From contig NC_061868.1 of the NCBI RefSeq assembly GCF_907164915.1, forward strand, positions 48,297,689 to 48,361,688: DNA of 64,000 nucleotides, written 5' to 3'. Below are positions 23,374 through 35,900 of the stretch, piece by piece. The notes below the pieces were generated by a model. That model did not search any database. It was not told where the DNA came from and was given only the letters and a program-made list of their open reading frames with translations. Origin of the DNA: Impatiens glandulifera. Lineage: Eukaryota > Streptophyta > Magnoliopsida > Ericales > Balsaminaceae. Numbering within the stretch: the first letter of the stretch is position 1; every line of letters starts with the position of its first letter. A program made the position numbers and the translations under genes.

Positions 23374-23392
23374 CACGTGGTAAATCCACGTG
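23374..23392 (+). promoter_or_regulatory. Paired G-boxes in the VPS13 promoter
   Basis: Two CACGTG palindromes lie at 23374-23379 and 23387-23392, about 290 bases upstream of the VPS13 ATG and 13 bases apart. CACGTG is the known core site for plant bZIP and bHLH factors. Function here is inferred from position only. Confidence 0.5.
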
Positions 23393-23586
23393 CATTCCGG
23401 CGGCCCCAACACGACTCTGAAGTCCCACCCCTCCGATGATCGCAAAACACTAAAATCTCTGTATCTATCTATCTATCTAGAGAAGATAGGGACTCATTTA
23501 CACGGATCCCATCTTCAATTATCCGTCCTCTGTCCTGCCCCCACCAATTTCTCCGATCAGAATTCGCTGCCCCTGATTCTCTGCCT

Positions 23587-23659
23587 ATGTGAAATGTTTC
23601 TTAACACTGTTTCTCCTGTATATGTAGTTGCTTCTCTCAACACAGCCCACCGTCGGTAG
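23587..23659 (+). other. uORFs in VPS13 leader: a start-stop and a 21-codon uORF
   Basis: ATG-TGA at 23587-23592 is a minimal start-stop uORF. A second ATG at 23594 opens a 21-codon uORF ending in TAG at 23657-23659, 19 nt before the main ATG at 23679. Both matter only if transcription starts upstream of 23587, which is likely but not shown. Confidence 0.5.
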
Positions 23660-23678
23660 TAGAGTGCTTTGATCAAAG

Positions 23679-26600
23679 ATGTTGGAGGATCAGGTGGCCT
23701 ACTTGTTGCAGAGGTACCTTGGCAACTACGTCAAGGGTCTCAATAAAGAAGCTTTAAAGATCAGCGTATGGCAAGGTTGGTGTCTCGGACTTCCTTGCTA
23801 TATCAATTTCACTCTGCACCTGGGTTTTATTATCTGAATTGTTATTATTTGAACTTGAACCATCTATTTGGCACCAGAATTCGTTGACTTTAAAGAACTT
23901 CTGAACTTGTTGCATAATACAATAGCTGTTTCAAAATGACTTTTGAGTGGATTATATCCAAAAACCCTTCAAATAATCCCCATCATGACATAACCCAGAA
24001 TCACAACTTATCTGAAAAACCCCAAAACAAACAATCTGTGCTAACATTGTAAGTGTTGTGGCTTTTTTCATGTGATTTCTTTTTGGGAGGTGGGGTGGTA
24101 GAATGGCTACATTGTGCAGTTGACTTCATATCTTAAATCTGCATTATATCATGACCTCTTAGTTTGTCTGCAAACTTGTTCCTCGGGTCTGTTAGCGTTT
24201 CATTCACGTTGATCCAAAATTCTTCCAGGTGATGTTGAGCTAAACAATATGCAACTGAAACCAGAGGCTCTGAATGCATTAAAGTTGCCTGTGAAGGTTA
24301 AAGCTGGATTCTTGGGCTCCCTAAAGCTGAAGGTTTGTTGACTAAAGTTCGCATTTTATATTAGTTATCTTATCTGTTGAAGTTTTAATCTTCTGTTGAT
24401 GAATGTTCTGATTAAATCATTACTTTAGGTCAAACCTTAATGTGCCCGGTATTCAAGTTACATTTGTAGGGACATAAAGTCGGTTTCAGGGTTCTAGGCA
24501 TTTGAAATCCTGAATTGAGCCTCTATGGTGATCTTGACTCTCTCTCTTGGTTTTGAGTTTCAGGTTCCATGGAGCAGACTTGGCCAAGAGCCAGTAGTTG
24601 TCTCTTTGGATCGGATTTTTCTATTGGCTGAACCTGCAACTCAAGTTGAGGGGAGCAGTGACGATGCAGTACAAGAAGTTAGAAAAAGCCGTATAAGGGT
24701 GAACATGCTTTTCTATATTATGGTAGAGAATTCCCACGATTAGTTCAAAAATCTCAGTTCCGTTTTTACCTTGTGACAGGAAACAGAAATGAAGCTCTTA
24801 GAAACTAGGCAGCAAATAACTTCTGAAATGGTAATATTTTACTTTGACCTTTGTTTAAGCTTAACATTTCATGTTTGTAGTTAATATTCAGCAAAGTGGT
24901 AATCTCTGTAGCATGGTTAGGAAATTTATTATATATGTTCAATAAAGTCTTCTGATCATGATTTTTCTAACTAAAAAGTAATATTTTTTTGCCTTCTACA
25001 CTTTCATATAATCTGCCTTGGATGAGACACAAAATACTGTTTACCATGGTCGATTAATAAAAAATCATGGATCAGCAGGATACCGACTAATTTCTTTGTT
25101 TCCTACGAATCTCATACACTCTTAGATAGTCATTTTATGTCATCAATTTTTAAAGTAGGTATGGCACATGTTTACCATATAGGGTGTTATGTACTAGGGT
25201 ATACGGGTAATAGTGACGTGGTTTTAATACTATAAGAATTAGGTTAGTAGAGCAAGATAGCTTTTGATACCAATGTAAGTGGAGATTTAAATAAATTTGT
25301 AAATGAGAGTACCCTAAACCCTACCATGTTCACTTGGGGCTCGTGGTGGATTGTAATTAGCCAATTGGCTAAGGTATGGGTTTTGGATCCCACATTAAAA
25401 TTATGGGATTCTAGTGTAGGGTTTAATAACCCTTATGATATGTAACCATAACAACTAGCTTTTAAGGTGTGGCACTATGTTGTACTTTCATATTAAAAAT
25501 CAAATGTCAATTTCTCTGAAAGAGGGCTAGGAGGCAAGGATGACATTGATTAAATTGCCACTTGGAAAATAATTTTTTTGTTATTTTATCTTATAAACTT
25601 TCATTATTGGGATATATTAGGCTATATTTCTCTGCTAATTCATTTGAGGGCTTGCAAAGTTTAAGTGAATTTATGGTATCTGAATTTTCAATATGATGCA
25701 ACAAATGATAGAGCTTCATTGAGGCATGTTGTTGACTTGTTTCTGTTGTGCTTTTCTGAAACCCTTCCATGTACTTAACCTCTTGTTATTTGCTTGTGTT
25801 ATAAAATGGGTGAAGAACAAATCATGGCTTGGCTCATTGATTGATACAATTATCGGAAACCTGAAGCTTTCAATTACAAATATTCACATCAGATATGAAG
25901 ATTGTGAGAGGTAACTAGCTAGATGTTCTAGTGAAATACAGTATTTCTTTGATACTTACATGGGGGTGTTTTAATTTGCAGTACTCCTGGTCATCCATTT
26001 GCAGCTGGCATAACTTTGGAGAAGCTGTCTGCCGTAACAGTTGATGACAATGGGAAAGAGACATTCATTACTGGAGGTGCACTGGAGCATATCCTGAAGG
26101 TTTATGCCCTCTCATTCTCTCTATACAAAATATGGCAGACCACCTAGACAGAAGCAAATGTTTTTTCTGTTGGCATGATATAAAGTAGTAGTATGCTAGT
26201 AAACATTGACAGGGAGTTTGTGAAAAATGAAACCCTGGTTCGTCCTATGTCTTGCTCATATGATGAGAGTTTTTCTAATAAACTAATGTGGTGTGTGTTT
26301 TACATTCTTTTGCAATCTTAGTCTGTGGAGCTTGAACAACTGGCAGTTTACCTGGATTCAGACAGTAGCCCTTGGCATCTTGATAAACCTTGGGAGGATT
26401 TGAAACCCATTGAATGGGGTCAGGTATATTATGTTTTACATTTTTTTCCTATTCATATTCTGTTGTTGTTTATCAGATTTCTGTAGTTAGAAGTTGACTT
26501 ACTTGTTTCTTATATTTCCTCCATCTTCCAATGAGTTATAGGTCCTTAAATTTGGCACGACAAGTGGACAACCGGCTCATAGTCTCATAACAAACCACAA

Positions 26601-26973
26601 TTATCTTTTGCAACCCGTTACCGGAAATGCAAAATACACAAAACTGCGGAAGAATGAATCTACTAATATTGGTCAACCACTGCAGAAAGTGTCTGTGAAC
26701 TTGGATGATGTTACTTTCTGTTTATCGAAGGTTGATTTTATCTGCCATTTGTTTCATAATTCCAATTTTATCTCAATCTGTCTTAGAAGGTTGATTACTT
26801 TTACATTTCTAGAGTGGTTACAGGGACTTACTAAGGTTAGCTGACAATTTTGCTGCCTTTAATCAACGGTTCAAATATGCTCATTTCCGTCCACTTGTTC
26901 GGGTTAAAGAAGATCCACAGTCATGGTGGAGATATGCTTATAGAGTTGTGTCAGATGAGCTCAAGAAGGCTAG
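23679..26973 (+). other. VPS13: VPS13 exons 1-9: chorein N-terminal domain and start of lipid groove (residues 1-350)
   Basis: Exons: 23679-23775, 24229-24332, 24564-24698, 24780-24830, 25816-25910, 25982-26099, 26322-26423, 26542-26730, 26813-26973. Residues 1-160 are the Chorein_N domain, with family blocks such as LGNYVKGLN, VKAGFLGSLKLKVPW, GNLKLSITNIHIRYED and HPFAAGITLE. This part scoops lipid at the donor membrane in known VPS13 and ATG2 proteins. Exon 9 holds the conserved ADNFAAFNQRFKYAHFRP stretch. Intron 4 (24831-25815) contains an ACCCTAAACCCTA telomere-like motif at 25309-25321. Confidence 0.93.
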
Positions 26974-29900
26974 GTATTTCTAATTTTTATTTTTTAATGT
27001 CTAGCTTTCTTTGGTCTATTGTTCTGTTTAACGGGAAGTGGGTTGGTGATGATACAATCTTTTGCTTCTTGGAGCCCTCACTCTTGCAGTGGGGCATGTG
27101 ACCCATTCTTTACCTGGGTGAGAGAAAATTTTCCTTCTTAAAACTCTAAAATGGTTGGTGACAATCATCTGTTTTCCTGTCAGATTGTGTTTGGAGGGTA
27201 CACTTTTCCATGATTTACATTATTTAATGTTGTATATTGCTTAAAGTTGTGATTCTTCATTATTTCATGCTAATGGAAGTCTGATGGTAGACCCTTATGT
27301 TCATTCCATGTCTTTGTCCTGTAAAAGAAACAATTGCCTCCACTTTAATGATCACAAGCATATTCAATCCAGATATCTTTTCCCTAATGAATACAAATGC
27401 TATCTCAAATTATAGTGCATTCTTCCAGGTTCAGTGTTCTTGCTTTACTATCCAACAACTTTTGTTGTTTAGACCAAAGAATATATCTCTTTTGATGCGT
27501 ATGACAATAACACACCGTCTTAAATATGGACTTATGTAGCATATAAACAGTATGAGATAATAGTGCGTTTCATATGCACCGTAGAAAAATATTTTTACCT
27601 CTTTTAGCTCCACGTTCCATTGGTCTATGTTCTGAACTCATACCATGTATTTGCTTATGCCTATTGAGATTTGTGTTGGACTTTGGGAGGGAAAGCTTTA
27701 ATGCTTTTTATGTTGGGAGACATTTTTGCTATTCCCTTTAATATATTATACTAATACCCATAAACATATATGGCAGTGGGAAACTCTCTTGGGAACATGT
27801 CTTGAAATATGCAAGGTTGCGTAAGCGGTATATTTCACTTTATGCTTCACTTCTGAAATCTGACCTCTGTCGGACAACTATTGATGACAATAAGGAAATT
27901 GAGGAACTGGACAGAATACTTGATTTCGAACTTATACTACAGTGGAGGTACCCTTTTATTTCTTATGAATTTATGTTGGCTCAATATCTATGTTTTGTGG
28001 TGAAGAGATATCTTGGGGAATTTTCAACAGTTGGGGACATGTCTTTGTCTATTTGCTAATATAATAGACAGGGATGCTAATTATTGTGGCAATGTGTTAT
28101 AAAAATAATGTATACAATATATAAATTTGTTTCTTTAACTCCTAATATACAGTCAATGATATTATGGCAATAAATTTCAGTTCTCTTGAATCTCTACCGG
28201 GCTTTACTTGTAACTCTAGGAGAGGGTTGATGTAATTGAGCTCGACCTTAAAAACAAAGTAATGCTTATATTTATTGATAAATTGCGAATTAAAAAAATA
28301 CAAGCGTAAATCATTAGTCTCCTTGCATCTCTTGCTGCCCCTTAACTTCCCACTTCTTACATTTTTGAGGGGGGAGTTTATAATGATATACTTTGATATA
28401 AAGAAGCTTGACTTCAATGCCAACTTTAATAATTGATTGGACCTTTAAATCATAGCACTATTGGTTGAAGTAATACATGATTCATAGTGGAACAACTGGC
28501 TGATGAAGGGGAATATTGCAGGATGCTGGCACATAAGTTCGTGGAGCAGTCAGTGGAATCTAAACTTTACCTGAAGAGGCAAAATGAAAAGACGTCATGG
28601 TCGTTATTTAAATGGTGAATTGTTTGTATTTTTGAAGTCCCCTTCACAACAATTCTTTTTAGAGACATTGTTTGTATTTTTTGAAGTCCCCTTCACAACA
28701 ATTCTTTTTTTTTTTTTTGAAAAAACTCAACTTTTCGTTAAAAACAAGAATGCGAGTGGTGTTCAAAATCCCTTCACCACAATTCTGTTAATACAAACTT
28801 TAACATTTCAAATTATAAAATGTATATTTTGAATAATGGTGGTTTATCTTTTCAGGGGTGGCCAGTCTAACAAGGATGACGGTGAGTTGGGAGTCTTGGG
28901 TGATGACGACTGGGAACAAATAAACAAACTTATTGGATATAAGGAGAGTGATGATGGCCAACTCATTACAACTGAAACTAGGGGGGATGTGCTTCATACA
29001 TCATTGGAAATTCACATGAGACATAATGCATCAAAGCTTACTGATGATCAAGAATGTATTGCTGAATTATCCTGCAAAAATCTAGACTGTTTTGTCAAGC
29101 TGTATCCAGAGGCAAAAGTTTTTGATGTGAAACTGGGATCATATCAATTGTCATCTCCAAATGGTCTTCTTGCCGAGGTATTTTCTTTCTTTTCCAATTG
29201 CGCTTAGGTGTTCCCCTATATTTTGTATACCAGTCTGTTGGGACCAGATTGGCTATCCTTGTTGCATATATTTAGGCCTGACATTTTTTTCTCCTTATCT
29301 CCACACAGAGTGGAACAGCCTATGATTCTCTGGTTGGTGTATTCCACTATAAGCCTTTCAACTCTGAACTGGATTGGAGTATGATTGCAAAAGCTTCTCC
29401 ATGCTATATAACTGTATGTTACCATTTAATTCTCCTATAATTTATTCACTTTTGGAGTTCGATCTTTAATGGTGTCACATGTGCTTGAACAGTATCTGAA
29501 GGAAGCTATTGATCGGATAATTAGTTTCTTTGAAAGCACTACTGCTGTTAGTCAAGCTGTAGCACTGGAAACAGCCGCTGTAGTGCAGGTATGTAAACTA
29601 GTACCTTACATCAGAATATGGTTTCTACTCAGAAGGATTTCAACATCTCATTCACTTAAAACATATGATGGAACTATATCCTTCACTACCTAAATGTGGA
29701 AACATCTAGATCACATGCCATCAATTTAAGCCCATATCATTAGAAGGATAGTTATGGATATAACTTGTCTCTTTCATTTAAATTGTAGTCCCTGGCTGTT
29801 ATTTTTTAAGGCGAATAATCGAATTGTTATAGAGCAACAATAATTTCAATATAAGAACAAGATTCTTGGATCAGCTGTTACAGCCCACTCTCTAATTATT

Positions 29901-32900
29901 TTATTTTCACACTTGGTGCTTCTGTTGAAATCTAATCATATGGATATGTTGTCTTAGTTAATATGGAGTACTTTAGTTGATTATAGAAGTGCTTCTATGA
30001 GTCAGTCTCTGAGTTGCCCTTGTTGATTAATGTCCATTGTTGTTATTTCAGATGACCATTGACGAAGTTAAGCGCACTGCACAACAACAAGTGAACAGAG
30101 CATTAAAAGATCATACCAGGTATTTGTATTTCAATTATATATATTTATGTTTTAGGATTTTATAGTCTTGTACAAGAAAAAAGAAAAAATAATTTTATAT
30201 CCTGTTCTAAATCATTAAAAATGCTTTATGCTGCCTTTGCCATCATGAAGTGAGCAGGGGTGAACCAATACTATTCTTTTATAGTGTGTTACACTTTTTA
30301 GGTTTAGGTTAGGGTTTAGTAATAGAGAAGAGTAGACTCAAAGAAGAAGATGAGAAGGGATTGGCTTAAGCCCTTAGATGAGGACAGCTTGGAGAACCTC
30401 CATAGCTGAGATGAGTGTAAATTCTATTGAATATTGATTAACTGATTCTCTCTTTCAGAAAATCTCTATTTATAACCATAGGATGCCACCTATTCTAACA
30501 ACTAACAACCCCTAAGAACCTGGGGACTAATATTAACTAATATAATAAACCTTAAGGGCTTATTTAAAGCCCTAACTACTAACACCCTAATGATATGTTA
30601 CATAGTGTTGCTTGTATCAGTTGACTGTTCAAATTTTTATGGTTACCATCATGCTTTCTTATGGTTGTATTGATTGTAAAGTTGTTCCATATTGGTCCTG
30701 CCCTAGGCTGTCAGGCAGAAAATGCTGCCTCATATTAACGTTGGTTACAAATAAGTATTTTACAGTTTAGCTGCATCCTGCATTTGTATTCTGTCAGGTT
30801 TCTTTTGGACTTGGACATTGCAGCTCCCAAAATTACAATACCTTCAGACTTTTGTCCAGACAATGTTCACTCAACAAAACTGCTCCTTGATTTGGGAAAT
30901 TTGATCATTCGAAGTCAGGTTGGATGGGCATTTTCTCAAGGTCTCTTTTTGACTATTTTTTTTCTCTAAGTCAAAATAGAATGACAATGCAAACATGTGC
31001 AGGGCGATAATGACTTCGAATCACCTGATGAGATGAATTTGTATTTGCAATTTTTTATGATATTGACGGATGTATCTGCTTTTCTGGTGGATGGGGACTA
31101 TAATTGGACTAACAAATCTCACAAGAAGTCCGCAAAATCAGCAAATCTTGGTCCTTCTAGTTATTTGCCTGTTATTGATAAGTGTGGGGTAGTCCTGAAA
31201 CTTCAACAAGTAAGTTCTCTTTCTTGTCGGTGGTTTTGGGAGCTCACCTATTTTTCTAATTAATGCATTACTGCAGTACATTTCACTACCTAATCATAAT
31301 GGTACTTTCAGATTCGTTTGGAGAATCCATCTTATCCATCAACGAAGCTTGCAATCCGGGTCCCTTCTCTGGGATTTCACTTTTCTCCAGCTAGTTATCA
31401 TCGGTTAATGCATGTGGGGAAGATTTTTCAGCAGGAAGAATCTGACAATGCAGAGTTAGTTCATCCTTGGAGCTCAGCAGATTTTGAGGGGTGGTTATCT
31501 CTTCTTACATGGAAGGTTGGTTTCTATCCTAACAATTTCGCCTTGACAAATTTAATTTTAGCTCTTGATATATGCTCTTTTGTCTTTTAATGATTTAGGG
31601 TGTGGGAAACAGGGAAGCAGTGTGGCAGAGAAGATATGTGTGCCTTGTTGGACCTTTTCTTTATGTATTGGAAAATCCCGACTCTAGATCTTACAAGCAG
31701 TATCTGAGGTTTGAAAATCAAAGCATTCATTTTCCTTCTTTTTTGTAGGAAACTCTAATTGGAAAATCAGGGTACATCCATAGACATTATTCTTGAGAAA
31801 TGGTGACTTTTCTACCTTTAGTCTCGGATAATAGGCGATGATTGGTGCGATAAAAAGAGTACTATTGACGTTTTGGTTCATCATGTATATTATTTGATTC
31901 AATTATTCTCTTTTTGCATATCATGCGATAGAGAGGTGTGGAGTGCAATCAGATCTCTATGTTGGTTCGAAAGCTTTGTTTCACTCGAGATGAAAACCTT
32001 TTTCTAAAAAAGAAATCCTACTGTAGAAATATATTTGCAGTCAATAAAGATGATTAGTGCAGCAATCTATATGAACTTTGCAACATGACATTTGAAGTAG
32101 CTCTGCATGACTATTTGCATTATTAAAAATTTCAAGTAAAGTGATTGGCTTGAGAAAAAAAAGGAGATTGACAAGGTTGGGGGATGCATGAAGTCATGTT
32201 TCTATTGAGTTTCCATATTCCATATTCAATTCAAAACTTCCATCTTTTCAATGGTTTTGACTGTCCAATCAATGAATCTTTGTTATGGACTTTCAGCCTC
32301 CGAGGAAAACAAGTATTCCAAGTTCCTGTTGAAATGGTTGACAGTGTGGATCATGTATTGGCTGTTTTTGAATCTTCACGCCCCACTAGCAAGGTTCGTA
32401 CCGACATTTGAGTTCTAATTTTATTTGATCATAGAGCCTCTGTGACTAAGCTTTCAGTTTCCTTTGTATTTAATACAGGTTATCGAGGATGGAAATGCAT
32501 TGATATTGCGCTGTGATTCGAATGATACTAAGAGAACATGGCTGAGCCGTTTACAGGGTGCAATTTACCGAGCATCAGTACGTGGTTCTCATCCTTTTGA
32601 CATATCTGACCTAAAAGTGAGGGGGCATTGTTTTTCATTATCTTTGTGACATGTTCTCCGTGATTAGGGAGATATTGCGACCAGTTATGCATCATCATAT
32701 TTGAAGGTCTTCTCCTATTCTCCCAAAGGGTCTGCTAGTTTGATCATATCCTACAGTCGCATACTGTGATTTCTTTGCTGATTACATCTCAGCTGTAGAC
32801 TAGAACTAGGACCCCATTCACAATTTAATTAAAGAGCAATGAGTTAATGATACTAGATGAGAACAATAAAACAACAAAGAACTGAACAGCTTGAAACTCA

Positions 32901-35900
32901 CAATGGCATAAGTTAATCTACTAGGTTAATATTGATGATGTCTCACCAAAACATTATGACTGATTTTCCATATTTACGATTTTTGTGATCCTAGTGTTGG
33001 TGATCTTTTGATGTTTTGAGTAATATCTTTGATAACTTATGACAAACTATGCCATAACTTAATCATAATTGTTTTTGATGGGTTTCACCATATTTTTGCG
33101 ATCTTCGCGAAATATGGATGAACGGAAATTGTTTTATCCTTTCAAAAATTATAACTTTAGGAAAATCATTCAATTAAATAATAAGTGGATTCTTGAAGGA
33201 ACTTTCTGAAGGGAAATAAGTGTAACTAGAAAATGTTTTAAGCACGAGAAATACGTTGAGGACAAGACATGCACCACCCTTGAATGAGCCTGCAGCTCCA
33301 CCAGAGTTGGTACTGTAATTGGATTTAACATATCCATTAAGGAATAACCAAATCTAATATGCTAAGACCTTCATAAATATCTGCAATGGATGTGAATAAA
33401 GCTAAATCGATTTTATATCATTGTAGCTTTTTGGGCTTTTACATTATATTAAATTAAGCATCCAGCTCTCCATCTATAAGCTATTGTTCAGAAATCATGT
33501 CCATACATCATATTATCACACATCCTACTCAAGGAGATGAAAAATTAAATCTTATTTGCTTCAAATATTTAGTTGAACACAGTTTAGGGGTTTCAAATAT
33601 TTAGAATAAGCTACTAGAATAAAATTGCTCTGAATTTGGTGGTTAGTTGTTTCCTGTGAGTGCAGTTTTAATTGTAATTACCAACTCTGTATACCTCAGT
33701 AATTGCTCCTTCATTTTGAAATGGATAATCTAATTAGTTATGCGTGCAGGGTTCTGCTCCTATAACAAGTCTATCTGGCAGTTCATCTGATCAAGAGAGT
33801 CCAGAGACTGAACAGTTTGAGAAACATGATTCTTTGGACACACTAATGGAGAAAATATTCCTCACTGGAGTTCTTGATGAGTTGAAAATATGCTTTAAAT
33901 ACAACCCATCAGTATGTGTTTTACATTTTTTTCTCAAACTTTTTCCTCAAGGGATGGAGCATATGAAATATGTATCATCTTTTCACATTTGCTTTGTAGC
34001 AAGATCAGAAATTAACAAATATACTGCTAGCAGAGGAGGGTAATCTGTTTGAATTTCGAGCGACCGGTGGCCAAGTAGGCTTTGTGTATCCCCTTTTTCT
34101 TTTCGCTAAAAGTTGTCTGTTTTTCTTCACCTAATTTAAGGATTTATTGTGGTCCTTTGGAAACAGGTTGAACTTTCTATAAGAGGAAATGATATGTTCA
34201 TTGGCACTATCCTGAAATCACTGGAAATAGAGGATCTGGTGTGCTGCAAGGGAATGTCTCAATCATGTTACTTGGCCAGATCATTTATCGGGAATGCTGA
34301 TGCAGCTTTGGGATACTATGATGCTGAAGAAACTCAGGGTTTTGACAGTAGTTTAAATCAAGACGATGAAGATAGGTTTTATGAAGCACCTGAAGATCTC
34401 AATGATTCTGATGATAGTCTATCTGGAAATATGAGGTCTCAGAGCTCCCTTCTATCAGAAAAATCACTTTTACAGCCTCCTAGTTTTTTCCGTATTGATG
34501 GTCTTCTGCCTAGTGGTGCTGCACAAAATGGTAATACGATGGAAGCAACCAACACATTGGATAGTTTTGTGAAAGCTCAAATAGTAATAATTGATCACAA
34601 CTCAATTTTGTTTAGGAACATTGATAAGCAGGTATAATGTACATTCGACTTTGATCTTAAGACTGTATAGTGACTAACTTGTTCGTTTATGGTTGTTGCA
34701 GGTTTCTGTGACTCTTGCTACCTTGACATTCTTCTGTCGGAGGCCAACTATACTTGCCATTCTCAAATTTGTAGATGCTATTAACATTCAAGATGAAAGC
34801 GATGAATCTTTCACTAAGAATTCTTCTGCAGTAATCACTCAAAATGATACATCAATAGAAGATGTTTTGCATACTCAACAAGCTCCTGTTGCCTTCGACG
34901 AGCCTGTAGTCAAAGGTTTGTTAGGAAAGGGGAAATCTAGAATCATGTTCTACTTAATGTTAAATATGACCCGCGCTCAGATATTGTTGATGAATGAAAA
35001 TGACACCAAGCTAGCAACTCTATCACAAGATAATCTGCTTACAGATATTAAGGTTTGCTTTATCTTTTTGCCACTTTTCTCTTTCTCTACACCTTTATAA
35101 AGTTCCTTGAAATGGAAGAGCTGTTCCTTGTTGACCTGCAATCTAAATCTTGTAGTCTAATTTTTGTTTTATGATGTTTCTGATTTCCACCTAAGGTGTT
35201 TCCGTCTTCCTTTAGCATAAAGGCTTCCCTTGGAAACTTGAGAATCAGTGATGACAGTCTACTCAATGACCATATGTATTTCTGGGTTTGTGATATGAGA
35301 AATCCTGGTGGTAGCTCATTTGTGGAGGTAATTTCAGTGTTATGATAATCGTTATCCATCTGAAAAACGTAGAAATCAAAACTACTCAGAATGAAGCATA
35401 CATATTTTATTTAAGATTTTGACCTTGCGTTGGTCACGCAGCACGGTGTTGCAAACTGTTAGTAATTGTGTTGGTTTGATGTCCCATTTCCTGGTTTACT
35501 TTGACTACATGAATATACTGTTCTTTTTTGAAAAGGTCCATGCAATATGAACATGAATATACTATTCTGAACATTTAATGGAGATTTTCCCTCCAACTTT
35601 CTTTCTTTCACGGAGTCACGATCACATGATTAATGAAATGGTTTCACTTTTAAAAAAGAAATTGCGTGGTTGATCAGCTACTTAGTCAGCTTATCAATGT
35701 GGACTCCAAGTTTGATGTTTTACATAATATATTTCAAACATATGCTCTTGTTGTAGGAAACTATTTATAATATTAGGTGAAAAAATGTCTTAGCAGCAAT
35801 GAGTATGTTATGATTGATGTGTGGTAAACTTATTAAAATGAACATGCAGACAAATACATATATTTTTTTGAAAGAGGTAACTTTGTATTAATGATAAAGT

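Larger units (their letters stand above)
27777..31209 (+). other. VPS13: VPS13 exons 10-17: extended chorein groove (residues 351-745)
   Basis: Exons: 27777-27947, 28522-28614, 28856-29177, 29309-29413, 29493-29588, 30052-30119, 30798-30918, 31003-31209. Exon 10 carries SWEHVLKYARLRKRYISLY, as in VPS13 families. A positively charged, Trp-rich end of exon 11 (KTSWSLFKWG) precedes an acidic stretch in exon 12. The rest is alternating beta-strand sequence typical of the repeating beta-groove. Exon 16 holds IAAPKITIPSDF, a recurrent groove-strand motif (A-P-x-I-x-I-P). The junction of exon 11 (28614) is set by phase: it splits a Trp codon. Confidence 0.9.
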
